64,000 bases of DNA from Streptomyces rapamycinicus NRRL 5491 (GTDB lineage: Bacteria; Actinomycetota; Actinomycetes; Streptomycetales; Streptomycetaceae). The stretch lies in NCBI RefSeq assembly GCF_024298965.1, contig NZ_CP085193.1:5332001-5396000 (forward strand), read 5' to 3'. A program made the position numbers and the translations under genes. Under the pieces are notes generated by a model. The model saw nothing but the letters and a program-made list of their open reading frames with translations, was not told the origin of the DNA and made no database searches. Each line of letters opens with the position of its first letter. Within the stretch, counting starts at the first letter, position 1. Positions 49,959-61,685 of the stretch are shown here, in pieces.

Positions 49959-51323
49959 GTGGCGCACACGTTCAATGTCCGCATCTGGGCCGTACGACAG
50001 CGGAAGGACCTGCGGCGGACCACAGCGGAACTCCGCTGGAAGGTCGGCAATACCCCCCACTCCGAGAGCTTTGCCACCAAGACTCAGGCCGACGGCCGCC
50101 GGGCCGAACTTCTCATGGCCGTCAACAAGGGTGAGGCGTTTGACGAGGTCACCGGCCTGCCACTGTCCGAGCTACGGAAGCTCAACGATGTGAGCTGGTA
50201 CCAGCACGCACGCGACTACATCGAGATGAAATGGCCAGCCGCCCCCGCCAAGACGCGCACCACCCTGGCCGAAGCCATGGCGAGCGCCACCCCGGCCCTG
50301 GTCACCACCCGTCGCGGAATGCCCGACGCGCGGGAACTCCGCCGGGCCCTCTACAGCTGGGCGTTCAACATGAACCGCTGGAAGGAGGACCCGCCCACGG
50401 ACGTGGAACGCATTCTCACGTGGGTGGAACGGAACACGGTGCCCGTGAGCGCGCTGGATGACCCCCTGCTCCTGCGGAAGGTGCTCACCGCGTTCACGCT
50501 GCGCCTCGACGGCGAGCACGCCGCAGCGTCCGTGATCCGCCGCAAGCGCGCGATCTTCCATAACGCCCTGGGCTTCGCCGTGGAGGCACGGCGGCTCACC
50601 ACAAACCCGCTCCCCCAGGTGCAGTGGACCATCCCGGATTCGGTGGAGCAGGTGGACCCCGGGGCCGTGGTGAACCCCCGGCAGGCGCGCCGCCTGCTTG
50701 ACGCCGTCGCCGAGCAGGGCGACCGGGGTAAGCATCTCCGGGCGTTCTTCGGCTGTCTCTACCACGCGGGCATGCGCCCCGGTGAGGCCGTGTGGCTACG
50801 GCGCGCGAACTGCGACCTTCCCGCCACGGGCTGGGGGACGCTGCGCCTCGACGGCTCCCGGCCGCGTGTCGGGAGTTCCTGGACGGACTCCGGGACCGCA
50901 CACGACGAGCGCGGGCTGAAGCGGCGCCCGAGGAAGGAGGTGCGATCGGTTCCGATCCCGCCGGACCTGGTGACGATGCTGCGGGATCACCTGGTGATGT
51001 ATGGCACGGCCCCCGACGGTCGGCTGTTCCAGACCGCCCGGGGTGGTCTTGTGCAGGAGAGCGGCTATGGGGAGGTCTGGGCGCGGGCCCGCAAGCAGGT
51101 GCTCACGGCGGAGCAGCAGGCTTCGGCACTGGCCGCCCGCCCCTACGACCTGCGTCACGCGTGCGTGTCCCTCTGGCTGAACTCTGGAGTGGACCCCATG
51201 GAGGTCGCGCGCCGCGCCGGCCACACCGTGGCCGTCCTGCTGAAGGTCTACGCGAAGTGCCTCGACGGAGCGACCACCATGGCGAACGCTCGCATCGACA
51301 AGGCACTGAAGACCTGGAAGTGA
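49959..51323 (+). CDS. Tyrosine recombinase (integrase) of the AICE
   Basis: 454 residues from GTG 49959 with GGAAGGA upstream. The catalytic domain contains Arg273 (HAGMRPGEAVWLR), the box II region YDLRHACVS with Arg399, His422 (ARRAGHTVAVL) and the nucleophile Tyr431. The usual first His of HxxR is Tyr396 here. The N-terminal 220 residues hold the arm- and core-binding parts. Length fits AICE integrases of the pSAM2/SLP1 class. It ends 160 bp from the tRNA-Tyr att site it should recognise. Confidence 0.95.
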   Translation: MAHTFNVRIWAVRQRKDLRRTTAELRWKVGNTPHSESFATKTQADGRRAELLMAVNKGEAFDEVTGLPLSELRKLNDVSWYQHARDYIEMKWPAAPAKTRTTLAEAMASATPALVTTRRGMPDARELRRALYSWAFNMNRWKEDPPTDVERILTWVERNTVPVSALDDPLLLRKVLTAFTLRLDGEHAAASVIRRKRAIFHNALGFAVEARRLTTNPLPQVQWTIPDSVEQVDPGAVVNPRQARRLLDAVAEQGDRGKHLRAFFGCLYHAGMRPGEAVWLRRANCDLPATGWGTLRLDGSRPRVGSSWTDSGTAHDERGLKRRPRKEVRSVPIPPDLVTMLRDHLVMYGTAPDGRLFQTARGGLVQESGYGEVWARARKQVLTAEQQASALAARPYDLRHACVSLWLNSGVDPMEVARRAGHTVAVLLKVYAKCLDGATTMANARIDKALKTWK

Positions 51324-51436
51324 TCGGAATCTCCGTCCCACAGATGTCCCACACGCGCTGGTCAACACGCGAAATCGAGTGAGACAGTCTGGGATATTCC
51401 CCACCATTCCGGGCGTGAGCCCCGTCCGCAAACGCG

Positions 51437-51475
51437 AACGGCCCCCGGCTGCGTTTCCGCAGCTCAGGGGCCGTT
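51437..51475. terminator. Hairpin between int and tRNA-Tyr
   Basis: A 9-bp outer stem AACGGCCCC / GGGGCCGTT with an inner GCTGCG/CGCAGC stem. It can end both int and the tRNA-Tyr transcript. Homologous to 35336-35376 and similar to 33709-33746. Confidence 0.8.
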
Positions 51476-51483
51476 TCCCACGT

Positions 51484-51534
51484 GTGGCGGCGCCAGGATT
51501 CGAACCTGGGTAGGCTAAGCCGACGGATTTACAG
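51484..51534. repeat. Right attachment site (3' half of tRNA-Tyr)
   Basis: The 51-bp copy identical to 35384-35434; here it forms the 3' part of the intact tRNA gene, so integration restored the tRNA. Confidence 0.92.
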
Positions 51535-51566
51535 TCCGCTCCCATTGGCCACTCGGGCACACCGCC
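51485..51566 (-). tRNA. tRNA-Tyr (GTA), integration target
   Basis: 82 bases with a long variable arm. Acceptor GGCGGTG pairs with CGCCGCC (one G-T pair), and the anticodon loop CTGTAAA carries GTA. The 3' CCA is not encoded. The 3' half belongs to the attachment core. Confidence 0.96.
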
Positions 51567-51755
51567 TGGGATGTGGCCAGGCGCCCCGCTCTCGCGGTGC
51601 TGCTCCCTGGCAACGACGTAAACAATACCTGATGTGCGGGGGTGCTTCGCCACCCGGTTGATCGCCGCTCGGTCATGGCCGAGATCGCTAGGCTGGCCGG
51701 AGCGGTCCGCTGGGCCGTGCCACTGACGGATCTACGTACGAGGAGCCAACTCAAG

Positions 51756-52244
51756 ATGGCCGACTCCAGTTTCGACATCGTCTCGAAGGTCGAGCGGCAG
51801 GAGGTCGACAACGCTCTGAACCAGGCGAGCCGCGAGATCTCCCAGCGTTACGACTTCAAGAACGTCGGCGCCTCCATCGCGTGGTCGGGCGAGCGGATCG
51901 AGATGCGAGCCAACTCCGAGGAGCGGGTCAAGGCGATCCTCGACGTCTTCCAGTCCAAGCTGGTGAAGCGCGGGATCTCGCTGAAGGCCCTGGACGCGGG
52001 CGAGCCGCAGGCGTCGGGCAAGGAGTACAAGATCTTCGCCTCGCTGCAGGAGGGGATCTCGCAGGAGAACGCGAAGAAGGTCGCCAAGATCATCCGCGAC
52101 GAGGGGCCCAAGGGCGTCAAGGCGCAGGTGCAGGGCGAAGAGCTGCGGGTGACCTCCAAGAGCCGGGACGACCTTCAGACCGTGATCGCCCTGATCAAGG
52201 GCAAGGACCTCGACTTCGCGGTGCAGTTCGTCAACTACCGGTAG
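51756..52244 (+). CDS. YajQ-family nucleotide-binding protein
   Basis: 162 residues from ATG 51756 (AGGAG ten bases upstream); the frame extends upstream but the family start is [20 protein letters not shown]. The two-domain ferredoxin-like layout and the conserved QRYDFKN and KLVKRGI segments are clear. YajQ proteins bind cyclic di-GMP or nucleotides and RNA in other bacteria. It is the first chromosomal gene right of the element. Confidence 0.95.
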   Translation: MADSSFDIVSKVERQEVDNALNQASREISQRYDFKNVGASIAWSGERIEMRANSEERVKAILDVFQSKLVKRGISLKALDAGEPQASGKEYKIFASLQEGISQENAKKVAKIIRDEGPKGVKAQVQGEELRVTSKSRDDLQTVIALIKGKDLDFAVQFVNYR

Positions 52245-52334
52245 GCGGCGGCCGGACCGGTGCGGCAGGGGCGGCGCGGCATGGCCGTGCCGCCCCTGGT
52301 GTGGTCGGCGTCCCGGTGCTGTCGGTGTGCCCGG

Positions 52335-52727
52335 TCAGCGGTGGGCGAAGGGCTGGTCGGTGGGGACGATTTCGTGGCCCAGGGGGGCCAGGGAGATCGG
52401 GATCAGCTTGAAGTTGGCCAGCCCCAGGGGGATGCCGATGATCGTGACGCAGAGGGCGACGCCGGTGATGAGGTGGCCGAGCGCCAGCCACCAGCCCGCG
52501 AGGACGAGCCAGAGGACATTGCCGACGCAGGAGGGGGCTCCGGCGTCGTGGCGGGGGACGGCGGTGCGGCCGAAGGGCCACAGGGCGAAGCCCGCGATGC
52601 GCCAGGAGCCGATCGCGAAGGGGATGCCGATGATCGTGACGAAGAGCAGGACCCCGGCGAGGAGATAGAGGATCGCCATCCAGATGCCGGAGAGGACCAG
52701 CCAGATCAGGTTCAGGAGCGTTTTCAC
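52335..52727 (-). CDS. YccF-family inner membrane protein
   Basis: 130 residues from ATG 52727. It contains two copies of the YccF motif ([28 protein letters not shown] and [28 protein letters not shown]) and about four membrane helices. Function unknown. The start overlaps the htpX stop by 4 bp, so it is translated with htpX; a link to membrane stress is possible. Confidence 0.9.
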   Translation of the reverse strand: MKTLLNLIWLVLSGIWMAILYLLAGVLLFVTIIGIPFAIGSWRIAGFALWPFGRTAVPRHDAGAPSCVGNVLWLVLAGWWLALGHLITGVALCVTIIGIPLGLANFKLIPISLAPLGHEIVPTDQPFAHR

Positions 52728-53590
52728 GGTCGGCGGCCTCCTGCCATCTGTTCGAGGCGGGCGATGCGCTCCCGCATGGGCGGGTGGGTGGAGAAGAGCT
52801 TTGCCATGCCCTCACCGGCGCGGAAAGGGTTGGCGATCATCAGGTGGCTGGCGGTCTCCAGACGGGGCTCGGGCGGCAGCGGAAGCTGCTTGGTGCCCGC
52901 TTCCAGCTTGCGCAGGGCGCTGGCGAGGGCCAGGGGGTCGCCGGTGAGCTGGGCGCCGGAGGCATCCGCCTCGTACTCGCGGGAGCGGCTCACGGCGAGC
53001 TGGATGATGGAGGCCGCGAGCGGGCCGAGGAGCATGATCAGCAGCATGCCGAGGAAGCCGGGGCCATCGTCGTCGTCGGACCGGCCCATGGGGATCAGCC
53101 AGGCGAAGTTCACCAGGAACATGACGACGCTGGCGAGCGCGCCCGCGATCGAGGAGATCAGGATGTCGCGGTTGTAGACATGGCTGAGCTCATGGCCGAT
53201 GACCCCGCGCAGCTCGCGCTCGTCCAGCAGCCGCAGAATGCCGTCGGTGCAGCACACCGCCGCGTTACGCGGGTTGCGGCCGGTGGCGAAGGCGTTGGGG
53301 GCCTCGGTCGGGGAGATGTAGAGCCGGGGCATCGGCTGGCGCGCGGCCGTGGAGAGCTCGCGCACTATCCGGTACAGCCCTGGCGCCTCGAACTCGCTGA
53401 CGGGGCGGGCGCGCATCGCGCGCAGGGCCAGCTTGTCACTGTTCCAGTAGGCGTACGCGTTGGTCCCGAGTGCGACGATCACCGCGATGATCAGTCCGGT
53501 ACGGCCGAAGAGGCTGCCGATGACGATGATGAGCGCGGACAGACCACCGAGGAGTACGGCGGTCTTCAGCCCGTTGTGCCGGCGGTGCAC
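52724..53590 (-). CDS. htpX: Membrane zinc metalloprotease HtpX
   Basis: 288 residues from GTG 53590 with GGGAGG seven bases upstream; a longer frame to 53854 has no support. The zinc motif HELSH is at residues 133-137, and the third ligand Glu lies in [10 protein letters not shown]. Four membrane helices flank the catalytic part (first pair within residues 10-55). HtpX degrades misfolded membrane proteins. It forms an operon with the YccF gene. Confidence 0.95.
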   Translation of the reverse strand: MHRRHNGLKTAVLLGGLSALIIVIGSLFGRTGLIIAVIVALGTNAYAYWNSDKLALRAMRARPVSEFEAPGLYRIVRELSTAARQPMPRLYISPTEAPNAFATGRNPRNAAVCCTDGILRLLDERELRGVIGHELSHVYNRDILISSIAGALASVVMFLVNFAWLIPMGRSDDDDGPGFLGMLLIMLLGPLAASIIQLAVSRSREYEADASGAQLTGDPLALASALRKLEAGTKQLPLPPEPRLETASHLMIANPFRAGEGMAKLFSTHPPMRERIARLEQMAGGRRP

Positions 53591-53736
53591 GGTGTGCCCT
53601 CCCGATGTGCCGCAGGGGAACCCTTTGCCTGGTGTCTCCACCTTCCAGTGGACCCTCCTGAAAAAGTCAACGCCAGGCGAAGGGCACCAGTTCCCTTGTG
53701 CACATGGGCGCGGACCCGGAGGGCCCGCGCGGGTGC

Positions 53737-53823
53737 TTACAGCAGGGCGCTCGAGGCGAATCGCAGTACGAGTTGCGGGGCGCAGATGCCGGCGGCCGCG
53801 GCGAGGTCTAGGGGGGCCGTAAG
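53737..53823. pseudogene. Broken duplicate of the nuoN 3' end
   Basis: The 47 bp at 53737-53783 are identical to 53903-53949, the last codons of nuoN with the stop. The following 40 bp (53784-53823) match the next nuoN stretch after a small deletion. Offset is 166 bp. The copy ends before any meaningful coding length and lies in the 312-bp gap (53591-53902) between nuoN and htpX, where I see no other gene. Confidence 0.85.
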
Positions 53824-53902
53824 ACGGGCGCGGCGCGCGGCGGACCGGGCGCACGGGCCCGCAGGTGGACGGTGCCCGCGGGGACGGTTGCGCGGTACGC
53901 GG

Positions 53903-55462
53903 TTACAGCAGGGCGCTCGAGGCGAATCGCAGTACGAGTTGCGGGGCGCCGGAGAGGGCGATGCCGGCGGCCGCGGTGAGGGCGATGGCGGCCGTAAGGG
54001 GGACGGCGCGGGGGCGGGTGACGGCCGCTCCGGCGGCGGGCACGGGCTCCGTCTCCGCGGCGGGCTCCGAGGTGCGGAAGAGCACCGTCGTCCACTGGAG
54101 GTAGTAGTACAGCGCCATCACCACGTTCAGCGCCATCACCACCGCGAGCCAGCCCAGCCCCGCGTCCACCGCCGCCGAGAAGACGGTCACCTTGGCGAAG
54201 AGGCCGATGACGCCCGGGGGCAGCCCGGCCAGGCACAGCAGGAAGAAGCCAAGGGCCAGGGCGGCGGCCGGGCGGGCCGCGTACAGGCCGCGGTAGTCGG
54301 TGAGCCGGTTGGCCGGGCTCGTACGGGCCACCAGGGCGGCCACGGCGAAGGCGCCGAGGTTCACGACCGCATACATCAGGGCGTACGCGACCGTGGAGCC
54401 GATGGCGCGGGACGCGTCCTGGTCGGAGTCGGCGTAACCGGCGGCGGCGATCGGGACCAGCAGATAGCCCGCCTGGGCGACGGAGGACCACGCGAGCAGC
54501 CGTACGGCGCTGAAGGAGCGCTCCGGGCGCTGGCGCAGCGCCGCGGCGTTCCCCGCGGTCATGGTGAGGGCGGCCAGGACCGCGACGGCCGGGCCCCACA
54601 CATCGGCGTAGGAGGGGAAGGCGAGGACGGTCACCAGGATGAGGCCGGAGAACCCGACCGCCTTACCGACAACGGACAGATACGCCGCGACGGGCACCGG
54701 CGCGCCGGCATAGGTGTCGGGCACCCAGAAGTGGAAGGGCACGGCGGCGGTCTTGAACGCGAAGCCGACCAGCGTGAGCACGACGCCCGCCTGGGCGAGC
54801 GTGTCCAGCCGCGGGTCGACATGGGTGAGGGCGTCGGCGATCCGGGACAGGTGGAGGCTGCCGGTGGCGGCGTAGACGAAGCTGACGCCGAGCAGCATCA
54901 CGGCGGTCGCGGTGACCGAGGAGAGGAAGAACTTGAGCGCGGCCTCGGAGGAGAGGCGGTCGCCGCGGCGCAGGCCCACGAGGGCGAAGGCCGGGAGCGA
55001 GGCCACTTCGAGGGCGATGACCAGGGTGGCCAGATCGCGGGAGGCGGGCAGCAGGGCGGCCCCTGAGGCGGAGGACAGCAGCAGGAACCAGAACTCGCCC
55101 GCGGGGAGTTTGAGATCGTCGAGAGAGCTGAAGGACAGCAGCGCGGTGAGCAGCGCCCCGCCGAGCACCAGGAACTGGATGACGAGCGCGAACGTGTCGG
55201 CCGTGTAGCTGCACGCGTGGGCGCCGGTGGTCAGGCAGAAGGTGGAGCGGTCGCCGTCCAGCAGCGGCAGCAGGGCGAGCGCGGCCAGGGCCAGTCCCGC
55301 TATCGCTCCCCAGCCCAGCAGGTGCTTCCTGCGCTCGGGCAGGAAGAGGTCCGCGACGAGGACGGCGAGGGCGGCCAGGGCGGCGATGGTGGGCGGTGCG
55401 ACGGCGAGCCAGTCGACGGACTGGACGAGGCTCGTGGCGAGGCTCGAGGCGTTCGGAGTCAT
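53903..55462 (-). CDS. nuoN: NADH-quinone oxidoreductase subunit N
   Basis: 519 residues from ATG 55462, which overlaps the nuoM stop by 4 bp. About 14 membrane helices of the antiporter-like proton-pumping subunit. Conserved lysine-bearing helices include FKTAAVPFHFWVPDTYAGAP and the discontinuous helix region GVIGLFAKVTVF. It is the last gene of the reduced nuo operon; part of its 3' end is duplicated downstream. Confidence 0.96.
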   Translation of the reverse strand: MTPNASSLATSLVQSVDWLAVAPPTIAALAALAVLVADLFLPERRKHLLGWGAIAGLALAALALLPLLDGDRSTFCLTTGAHACSYTADTFALVIQFLVLGGALLTALLSFSSLDDLKLPAGEFWFLLLSSASGAALLPASRDLATLVIALEVASLPAFALVGLRRGDRLSSEAALKFFLSSVTATAVMLLGVSFVYAATGSLHLSRIADALTHVDPRLDTLAQAGVVLTLVGFAFKTAAVPFHFWVPDTYAGAPVPVAAYLSVVGKAVGFSGLILVTVLAFPSYADVWGPAVAVLAALTMTAGNAAALRQRPERSFSAVRLLAWSSVAQAGYLLVPIAAAGYADSDQDASRAIGSTVAYALMYAVVNLGAFAVAALVARTSPANRLTDYRGLYAARPAAALALGFFLLCLAGLPPGVIGLFAKVTVFSAAVDAGLGWLAVVMALNVVMALYYYLQWTTVLFRTSEPAAETEPVPAAGAAVTRPRAVPLTAAIALTAAAGIALSGAPQLVLRFASSALL

Positions 55463-57072
55463 CGGGTGCCTCCCGCGAGGAGCTGCTGCACGGCCGGGTC
55501 GGTGAGGCCGAGGAGGGCCGCGGGCCACAGTCCGGCGAGGACGGTGAGGGCCACCAGGGGGCTCCAGGCGGCGAATTCATGGCCGTGGACGTCGGCCAGG
55601 GCGGGCCGGTCGGCCTCGGTCCCGGTGCCGGGCTCGACCGGATGGTCGCCCATGCAGACGCGCCGTACGACGATGAGCATGTAGGCGGCGGTGAGCAGGG
55701 TGCCGAAGGCTGCGAGCGCCATATAGGTGAGATACGCCGGGCGGCTGAGCCCGTCTGCGGGGTCGAAGGCGCCGAACATGGCGAGCATCTCGCCCCAGAA
55801 CCCGGCGAGTCCGGGCAGCCCCAGGGAGGCCACGGCGCCGAAGGCGAGCAGCCCGCCGAGGCGCGGCGCCCTGCCGTAGAGGGCGGCTCCGCTGGTGCCC
55901 GAGAGCTGGTCGAGGTCGGTGGTGCCGGAGCGGTCCTTGAGGGCGCCGACGAGGAAGAAGAGCAGTCCGGTGATCAGGCCGTGGGCGATGTTGGCGAAGA
56001 GCGCGCCGTTCACGCCGGTGGGGGTGAGGGTCGCGATGCCCAGCAGCACGAAGCCCATATGGCCGACGGAGGAGAAGGCGATCAGCCGCTTGAGGTCGCC
56101 CTTGGCGCCGGTGCGGGCCAAGGCGAGGCAGGCGAGGGATCCGTAGATGATGCCGACCACGGCGAACGCGGCGAGGTAGGGCGCGTAGGTGTGGGCCGCG
56201 TCGGGGGTCATCGGCAGCACGATGCGGACGAGGCCGTACGTGCCCATCTTGAGCAGCACGCCCGCCAGCAGCACCGAGCCCACGGTGGGCGCGGCGGTGT
56301 GGGCGTCCGGGAGCCAGCTGTGCAGCGGCCACATCGGGGCCTTGACGGCGAGTCCGACGATGATGGCGAGGGCCGCGATGAGCTGGGTGGTGTGGCTGAG
56401 CTTCCCGCCGCCCGCGCCGGAGGCGCTATCAGACGCAGTGGTGGCGAGTGCCACCATGTCGAAGGTGCCGCCCTTGAGCCCGACGAGGAGGAGGCCGAGC
56501 AGCATGACGACGGAGCCGAGCAGCGTGTAGAGGATGAACCGCCAGGCGGCGCGCTCGCGTTCGGCGCCTCCCCACCGGTTGATGAGGAAGTACATCGGGA
56601 TGAGGACCATCTCGAACGCCAGGAAGAACAGCATCAGGTCCAGCACCGCGAAGCTGGCCAGGGTGCCGGACTCCAGGAGGAGCAGCAGCGCCACGAAGGC
56701 TTTGGGGGACGGCCCGGAGGGCCGGTTGAAGTAGGCGTAGAGCGCGCTGAGGAAGGTCAGCAGCGCGGTCAGCACGAGCAGCGGCAGCGAGACGCCGTCC
56801 ACGCCGAGGTGGATGCGGATGTCCAGGGCCGGGATCCAGCCGATGTCGGTCTGGGCCTGCATCCTGGCCGGGTGGTCGTGGTCGAATCCGGCGGCCAGGG
56901 CGATGGCGGCGGCGAGCACCACGCCGGTGACGGTCACGCCGTGGCGCATGACGGCCTGGTCGGGTCCGCGGCCGCGCAGCCCGGGCGGGGCCGGGAGCAG
57001 GGCGGCGACGGAGCCGAGCAGGGGGAGCACGACCAGGGCGGCGAGGAGGAGTTGCTGGACGATGTGGTTCAC
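55459..57072 (-). CDS. nuoM: NADH-quinone oxidoreductase subunit M
   Basis: 537 residues from GTG 57072. Antiporter-like membrane subunit with about 14 helices. Key features: FLAFEMVLIPMYFL with the conserved Glu, VKAPMWPLHSWLPDAHTAAP with the Lys, and GFWGEMLAMFGAF. Pumps protons in the membrane arm of complex I. Starts 3 bp after the nuoL stop and overlaps nuoN. Confidence 0.96.
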   Translation of the reverse strand: MNHIVQQLLLAALVVLPLLGSVAALLPAPPGLRGRGPDQAVMRHGVTVTGVVLAAAIALAAGFDHDHPARMQAQTDIGWIPALDIRIHLGVDGVSLPLLVLTALLTFLSALYAYFNRPSGPSPKAFVALLLLLESGTLASFAVLDLMLFFLAFEMVLIPMYFLINRWGGAERERAAWRFILYTLLGSVVMLLGLLLVGLKGGTFDMVALATTASDSASGAGGGKLSHTTQLIAALAIIVGLAVKAPMWPLHSWLPDAHTAAPTVGSVLLAGVLLKMGTYGLVRIVLPMTPDAAHTYAPYLAAFAVVGIIYGSLACLALARTGAKGDLKRLIAFSSVGHMGFVLLGIATLTPTGVNGALFANIAHGLITGLLFFLVGALKDRSGTTDLDQLSGTSGAALYGRAPRLGGLLAFGAVASLGLPGLAGFWGEMLAMFGAFDPADGLSRPAYLTYMALAAFGTLLTAAYMLIVVRRVCMGDHPVEPGTGTEADRPALADVHGHEFAAWSPLVALTVLAGLWPAALLGLTDPAVQQLLAGGTR

Positions 57073-57075
57073 GGG

Positions 57076-59078
<2,003 letters not shown>

Positions 59079-59082
<4 letters not shown>

Positions 59083-59480
59083 GCGGTCTGCCTCCGGGCG
59101 CGTCGTGCCTGGTCGGCGTCGTTGTCAGTGGGGGCTGCGATGCTGTCGTCCATCGGGTCCTGGCCGGCCGACGGGGGGTCGGCCAGGTCCCGCAGCCGGT
59201 CGACGTCGGAGGTGCCGCGGTTGCGATACACGAGCAGGACGATGGCGAGGCCGATGCCGATCTCGGCGGCGGCGATGGCGATGGTGAAGAGGGTCAGCGC
59301 CTGGCCCGCGTGCAGGGTGTCGCGGAGCCAGACGTCGAAGGCGACGAGGTTGAGGTTGACGGCGTTGAGCATCAGCTCGACCGACATCAGCATCAGGATC
59401 GCGTTGCGGCGGGCGAGGACGCCGTACAGACCGGTGCAGAAGAGGAGGACGGCGAGCACGGCGGGGTAGGCGAGGTGCAT
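59079..59480 (-). CDS. nuoK: NADH-quinone oxidoreductase subunit K
   Basis: 133 residues from ATG 59480. Three membrane helices carry the conserved [13 protein letters not shown] and [17 protein letters not shown] glutamates of the proton path. It has an acidic/polar tail of about 35 residues beyond the usual ~100-residue subunit. Overlaps nuoJ and nuoL. Confidence 0.95.
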
Positions 59481-60094
59481 CAGCGCTTCTCCTTGCCGTG
59501 GCCGGCGCGTGGGCCACTTTCGTGGCCGACACCTGGGCCGCTTTCCTGGCCGCTCTTGCGGGACAGGACGATCGCGCCCACGAGCGCGGCGAGGAGCAGC
59601 ACGGACAGCGCCTCGAACGGCAGCACCCAGTGGCGGAAGAGGCTTTCGCCGGAGACGGCGGTGGAGCCCTGCACGCCCTTGTCCAGCTCGATCCAGGTGG
59701 TCCGGAAGGCATCCACGACCACCCACACCAGGACGCCCGCGGCGGCCACGGCCACCGCGAGCGCGGCCGGGCGGTTGCCCGAATCGGCGTCCGGGGAGCG
59801 GCCGATGGGCGCCTTGGTGAGCATCAGCCCGAAGAGGAGGAGGACGACGACGGAACCGACGTAGATCAGCACCTGCACCCAGGCGATGAACTCCGCCGTG
59901 AGCAGGAGGTACTCCACGGCGAGGCCGCCGAGCGCCACCACCAGCCACAGGGCGGCGTGCACCAGCTGTTTGGTGGTGACGGTGACGACGGCCGCGCCGA
60001 AGGTCGCGATGCCCACCAGCAGGAAGGCGATCTCGACTCCGGTCGGCGACAGGAACCCGTGGCCGGTGGCGGCCAAGTGGACCACAGGGCTCAC
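59480..60094 (-). CDS. nuoJ: NADH-quinone oxidoreductase subunit J
   Basis: 204 residues from GTG 60094. Five membrane helices, with the conserved [20 protein letters not shown] helix that contains the pi-bulge region. The C-terminal 25 residues ([20 protein letters not shown]) are a short low-complexity repeat. Overlaps nuoI by 4 bp. Confidence 0.95.
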   Translation of the reverse strand: MSPVVHLAATGHGFLSPTGVEIAFLLVGIATFGAAVVTVTTKQLVHAALWLVVALGGLAVEYLLLTAEFIAWVQVLIYVGSVVVLLLFGLMLTKAPIGRSPDADSGNRPAALAVAVAAAGVLVWVVVDAFRTTWIELDKGVQGSTAVSGESLFRHWVLPFEALSVLLLAALVGAIVLSRKSGQESGPGVGHESGPRAGHGKEKR

Positions 60095-60720
60095 GAGGCG
60101 GCTCCGTTCCCGTCGGTTCCGCCGGATCCGCCGGTCCCGTCGGTTCCGCCGGATCCGTGCTCGGCCTCCGCCTGCGCGGCCTCGGCGGCCTGCGCGGCCT
60201 CGGCGGCGGCGAGCTTGTCGGCGGCCTTACGGGCGGCGGCGAGCTCCTTGGGCTCCTCCGCGCGCGGGTCGAGCGCGGGCGGCGCGGGCACCGTCCACAT
60301 CCACTCGCGGAGCTTGTCCCGCTCATGGGTGAGATCGCGGATGTCCTCCTCCGCGTACTCGAACTCCGGCGACCAGAACAGCGCGTCGAAAGGACACACC
60401 TCGATGCAGATACCGCAGTACATGCACAGCGCGAAGTCGATGGCGAACCGGTCCAGCACATTGCGGCTGCGCTCGCGCCCGCCCGGGGCGGCCGGGGGCA
60501 CGGTCTCCTTGTGCGAGTCGATATAGATGCACCAGTCCGGGCATTCGCGGGCGCACAGCATGCAGACCGTGCAGTTCTCCTCGAACAGCCCGATCACCCC
60601 GCGGGTGCGGGGCGGCAGCTCGGGCTGCGCGTCCGGATACTGCGCGGTGTGCGACTTCCGGGTCATCGTGCGAAGGGTGACGGCCAGGCCCTTGGCCAGA
60701 CCGGATCCGGGGATGCCCAT
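60091..60720 (-). CDS. nuoI: NADH-quinone oxidoreductase subunit I
   Basis: 209 residues from ATG 60720. Two 4Fe-4S ferredoxin motifs: Cys50, 53, 56 and 60 ([13 protein letters not shown]) and Cys99, 102, 105 and 109 ([13 protein letters not shown]). They relay electrons towards NuoB. The last 70 residues are an Ala/Gly/Glu-rich tail not needed for cluster binding. Start overlaps the nuoH stop. Confidence 0.96.
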   Translation of the reverse strand: MGIPGSGLAKGLAVTLRTMTRKSHTAQYPDAQPELPPRTRGVIGLFEENCTVCMLCARECPDWCIYIDSHKETVPPAAPGGRERSRNVLDRFAIDFALCMYCGICIEVCPFDALFWSPEFEYAEEDIRDLTHERDKLREWMWTVPAPPALDPRAEEPKELAAARKAADKLAAAEAAQAAEAAQAEAEHGSGGTDGTGGSGGTDGNGAAS

Positions 60721-61685
60721 CAGGAGATCACCACCTTGACGACGCCGGTGAGGGCGATCTGGGCCAGTGAGAGCGGAATGAGGCAGGTCCAGGCGAACCG
60801 CTGAAGCTGGTCCTCGCGCAGCCGCGGATAGCTGACCCGCAGCCAGATCACGACGAAGGCGAGGACGCCCGTCTTCAGCAACGTCCACAGCCAGCCGAGG
60901 CCGTCGGCGGACGGACCGTGCCAGCCACCGAGGAAGAGGACGGTGGTCAGCCCGCACAGGACGACGATGCCCGCGTACTCGGCGAGCAGGAAGAGCGCGA
61001 ACCGCAGGCCCGTGTACTCGGTGTACGCACCGAAGATGATCTCGGAGTCGGCGATCGGCGCGTCGAACGGCGGACGCTGGAGCTCGGCGAGCCCGGCGGT
61101 GAAGAACACCACCCCGCCGACGATCTGCCACGGCACCCACCACCACTCGAACGCGTCGAGGATGCCGGGCAGCGAGACCGTGCCCGCCGCCATCGCCACG
61201 GAGGCGGCGGTGAGCAGCATCGGCAGCTCGTACGCCATGAGCTGGGCGGCCGTGCGCAGGCCGCCGAGCAGGGAGAACTTGTTCGCCGAGGCCCAGCCCG
61301 CCATCAGCGAACCCAGCACCCCGACGCCCATCACGGCGAGCACGAAGAAGATGCCCGCGTCCAGGACCTGGCCCACCGCGCCCTCGGCGGGGCCGATCGG
61401 GATCGCGACGAGGACGAGGAGATACGGCAACAGTGCGACGGCGGGCGCGAGCTGGAAGATCCGCCGGTCGGCCCCGGCCGGTACGATGTCTTCCTTCTGC
61501 GCGAACTTCACGCCGTCCGCGACCAGCTGGGCCCAGCCGTGGAAGCCGCCCGCGTACATCGGCCCGAGGCGGCCCTGCATATGGGCCATGACCTTGTGCT
61601 CGGTCTGCCCCACGACCAGGGGCAGCACGAGGAAGGCGAGCAGGAGGGCGAGCAGTCGCAGCGCGACGTCGAGGACGTCGTTCAC
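60720..61685 (-). CDS. nuoH: NADH-quinone oxidoreductase subunit H
   Basis: 321 residues from GTG 61685. Eight membrane helices; conserved quinone-chamber loop [24 protein letters not shown] and the later [26 protein letters not shown]. It anchors the hydrophilic arm and shapes the quinone site, normally together with NuoB and NuoD. Here it follows nuoC directly (4-bp overlap), with no nuoD-G between. Confidence 0.95.
   Translation of the reverse strand: MNDVLDVALRLLALLLAFLVLPLVVGQTEHKVMAHMQGRLGPMYAGGFHGWAQLVADGVKFAQKEDIVPAGADRRIFQLAPAVALLPYLLVLVAIPIGPAEGAVGQVLDAGIFFVLAVMGVGVLGSLMAGWASANKFSLLGGLRTAAQLMAYELPMLLTAASVAMAAGTVSLPGILDAFEWWWVPWQIVGGVVFFTAGLAELQRPPFDAPIADSEIIFGAYTEYTGLRFALFLLAEYAGIVVLCGLTTVLFLGGWHGPSADGLGWLWTLLKTGVLAFVVIWLRVSYPRLREDQLQRFAWTCLIPLSLAQIALTGVVKVVIS

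Larger units (their letters stand above)
35384..51534. mobile_element. SLP1-like integrative and conjugative element (AICE) in tRNA-Tyr
   Basis: A 16.1 kb element bounded by identical 51-bp direct repeats (35384-35434 and 51484-51534) that consist of the 3' half of tRNA-Tyr. Integrase and excisionase genes lie next to the intact tRNA at the right end. Then, reading leftwards, come a prim-pol/ATPase replication pair, Spd-type membrane proteins, traB and traA, a DNA methyltransferase, small conserved AICE proteins, a GntR repressor, a methyltransferase and a DUF4145 gene. SLP1 of S. coelicolor is known to use a tRNA-Tyr gene as attB. Key functions look intact, so excision and transfer are plausible. 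Confidence 0.92.
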
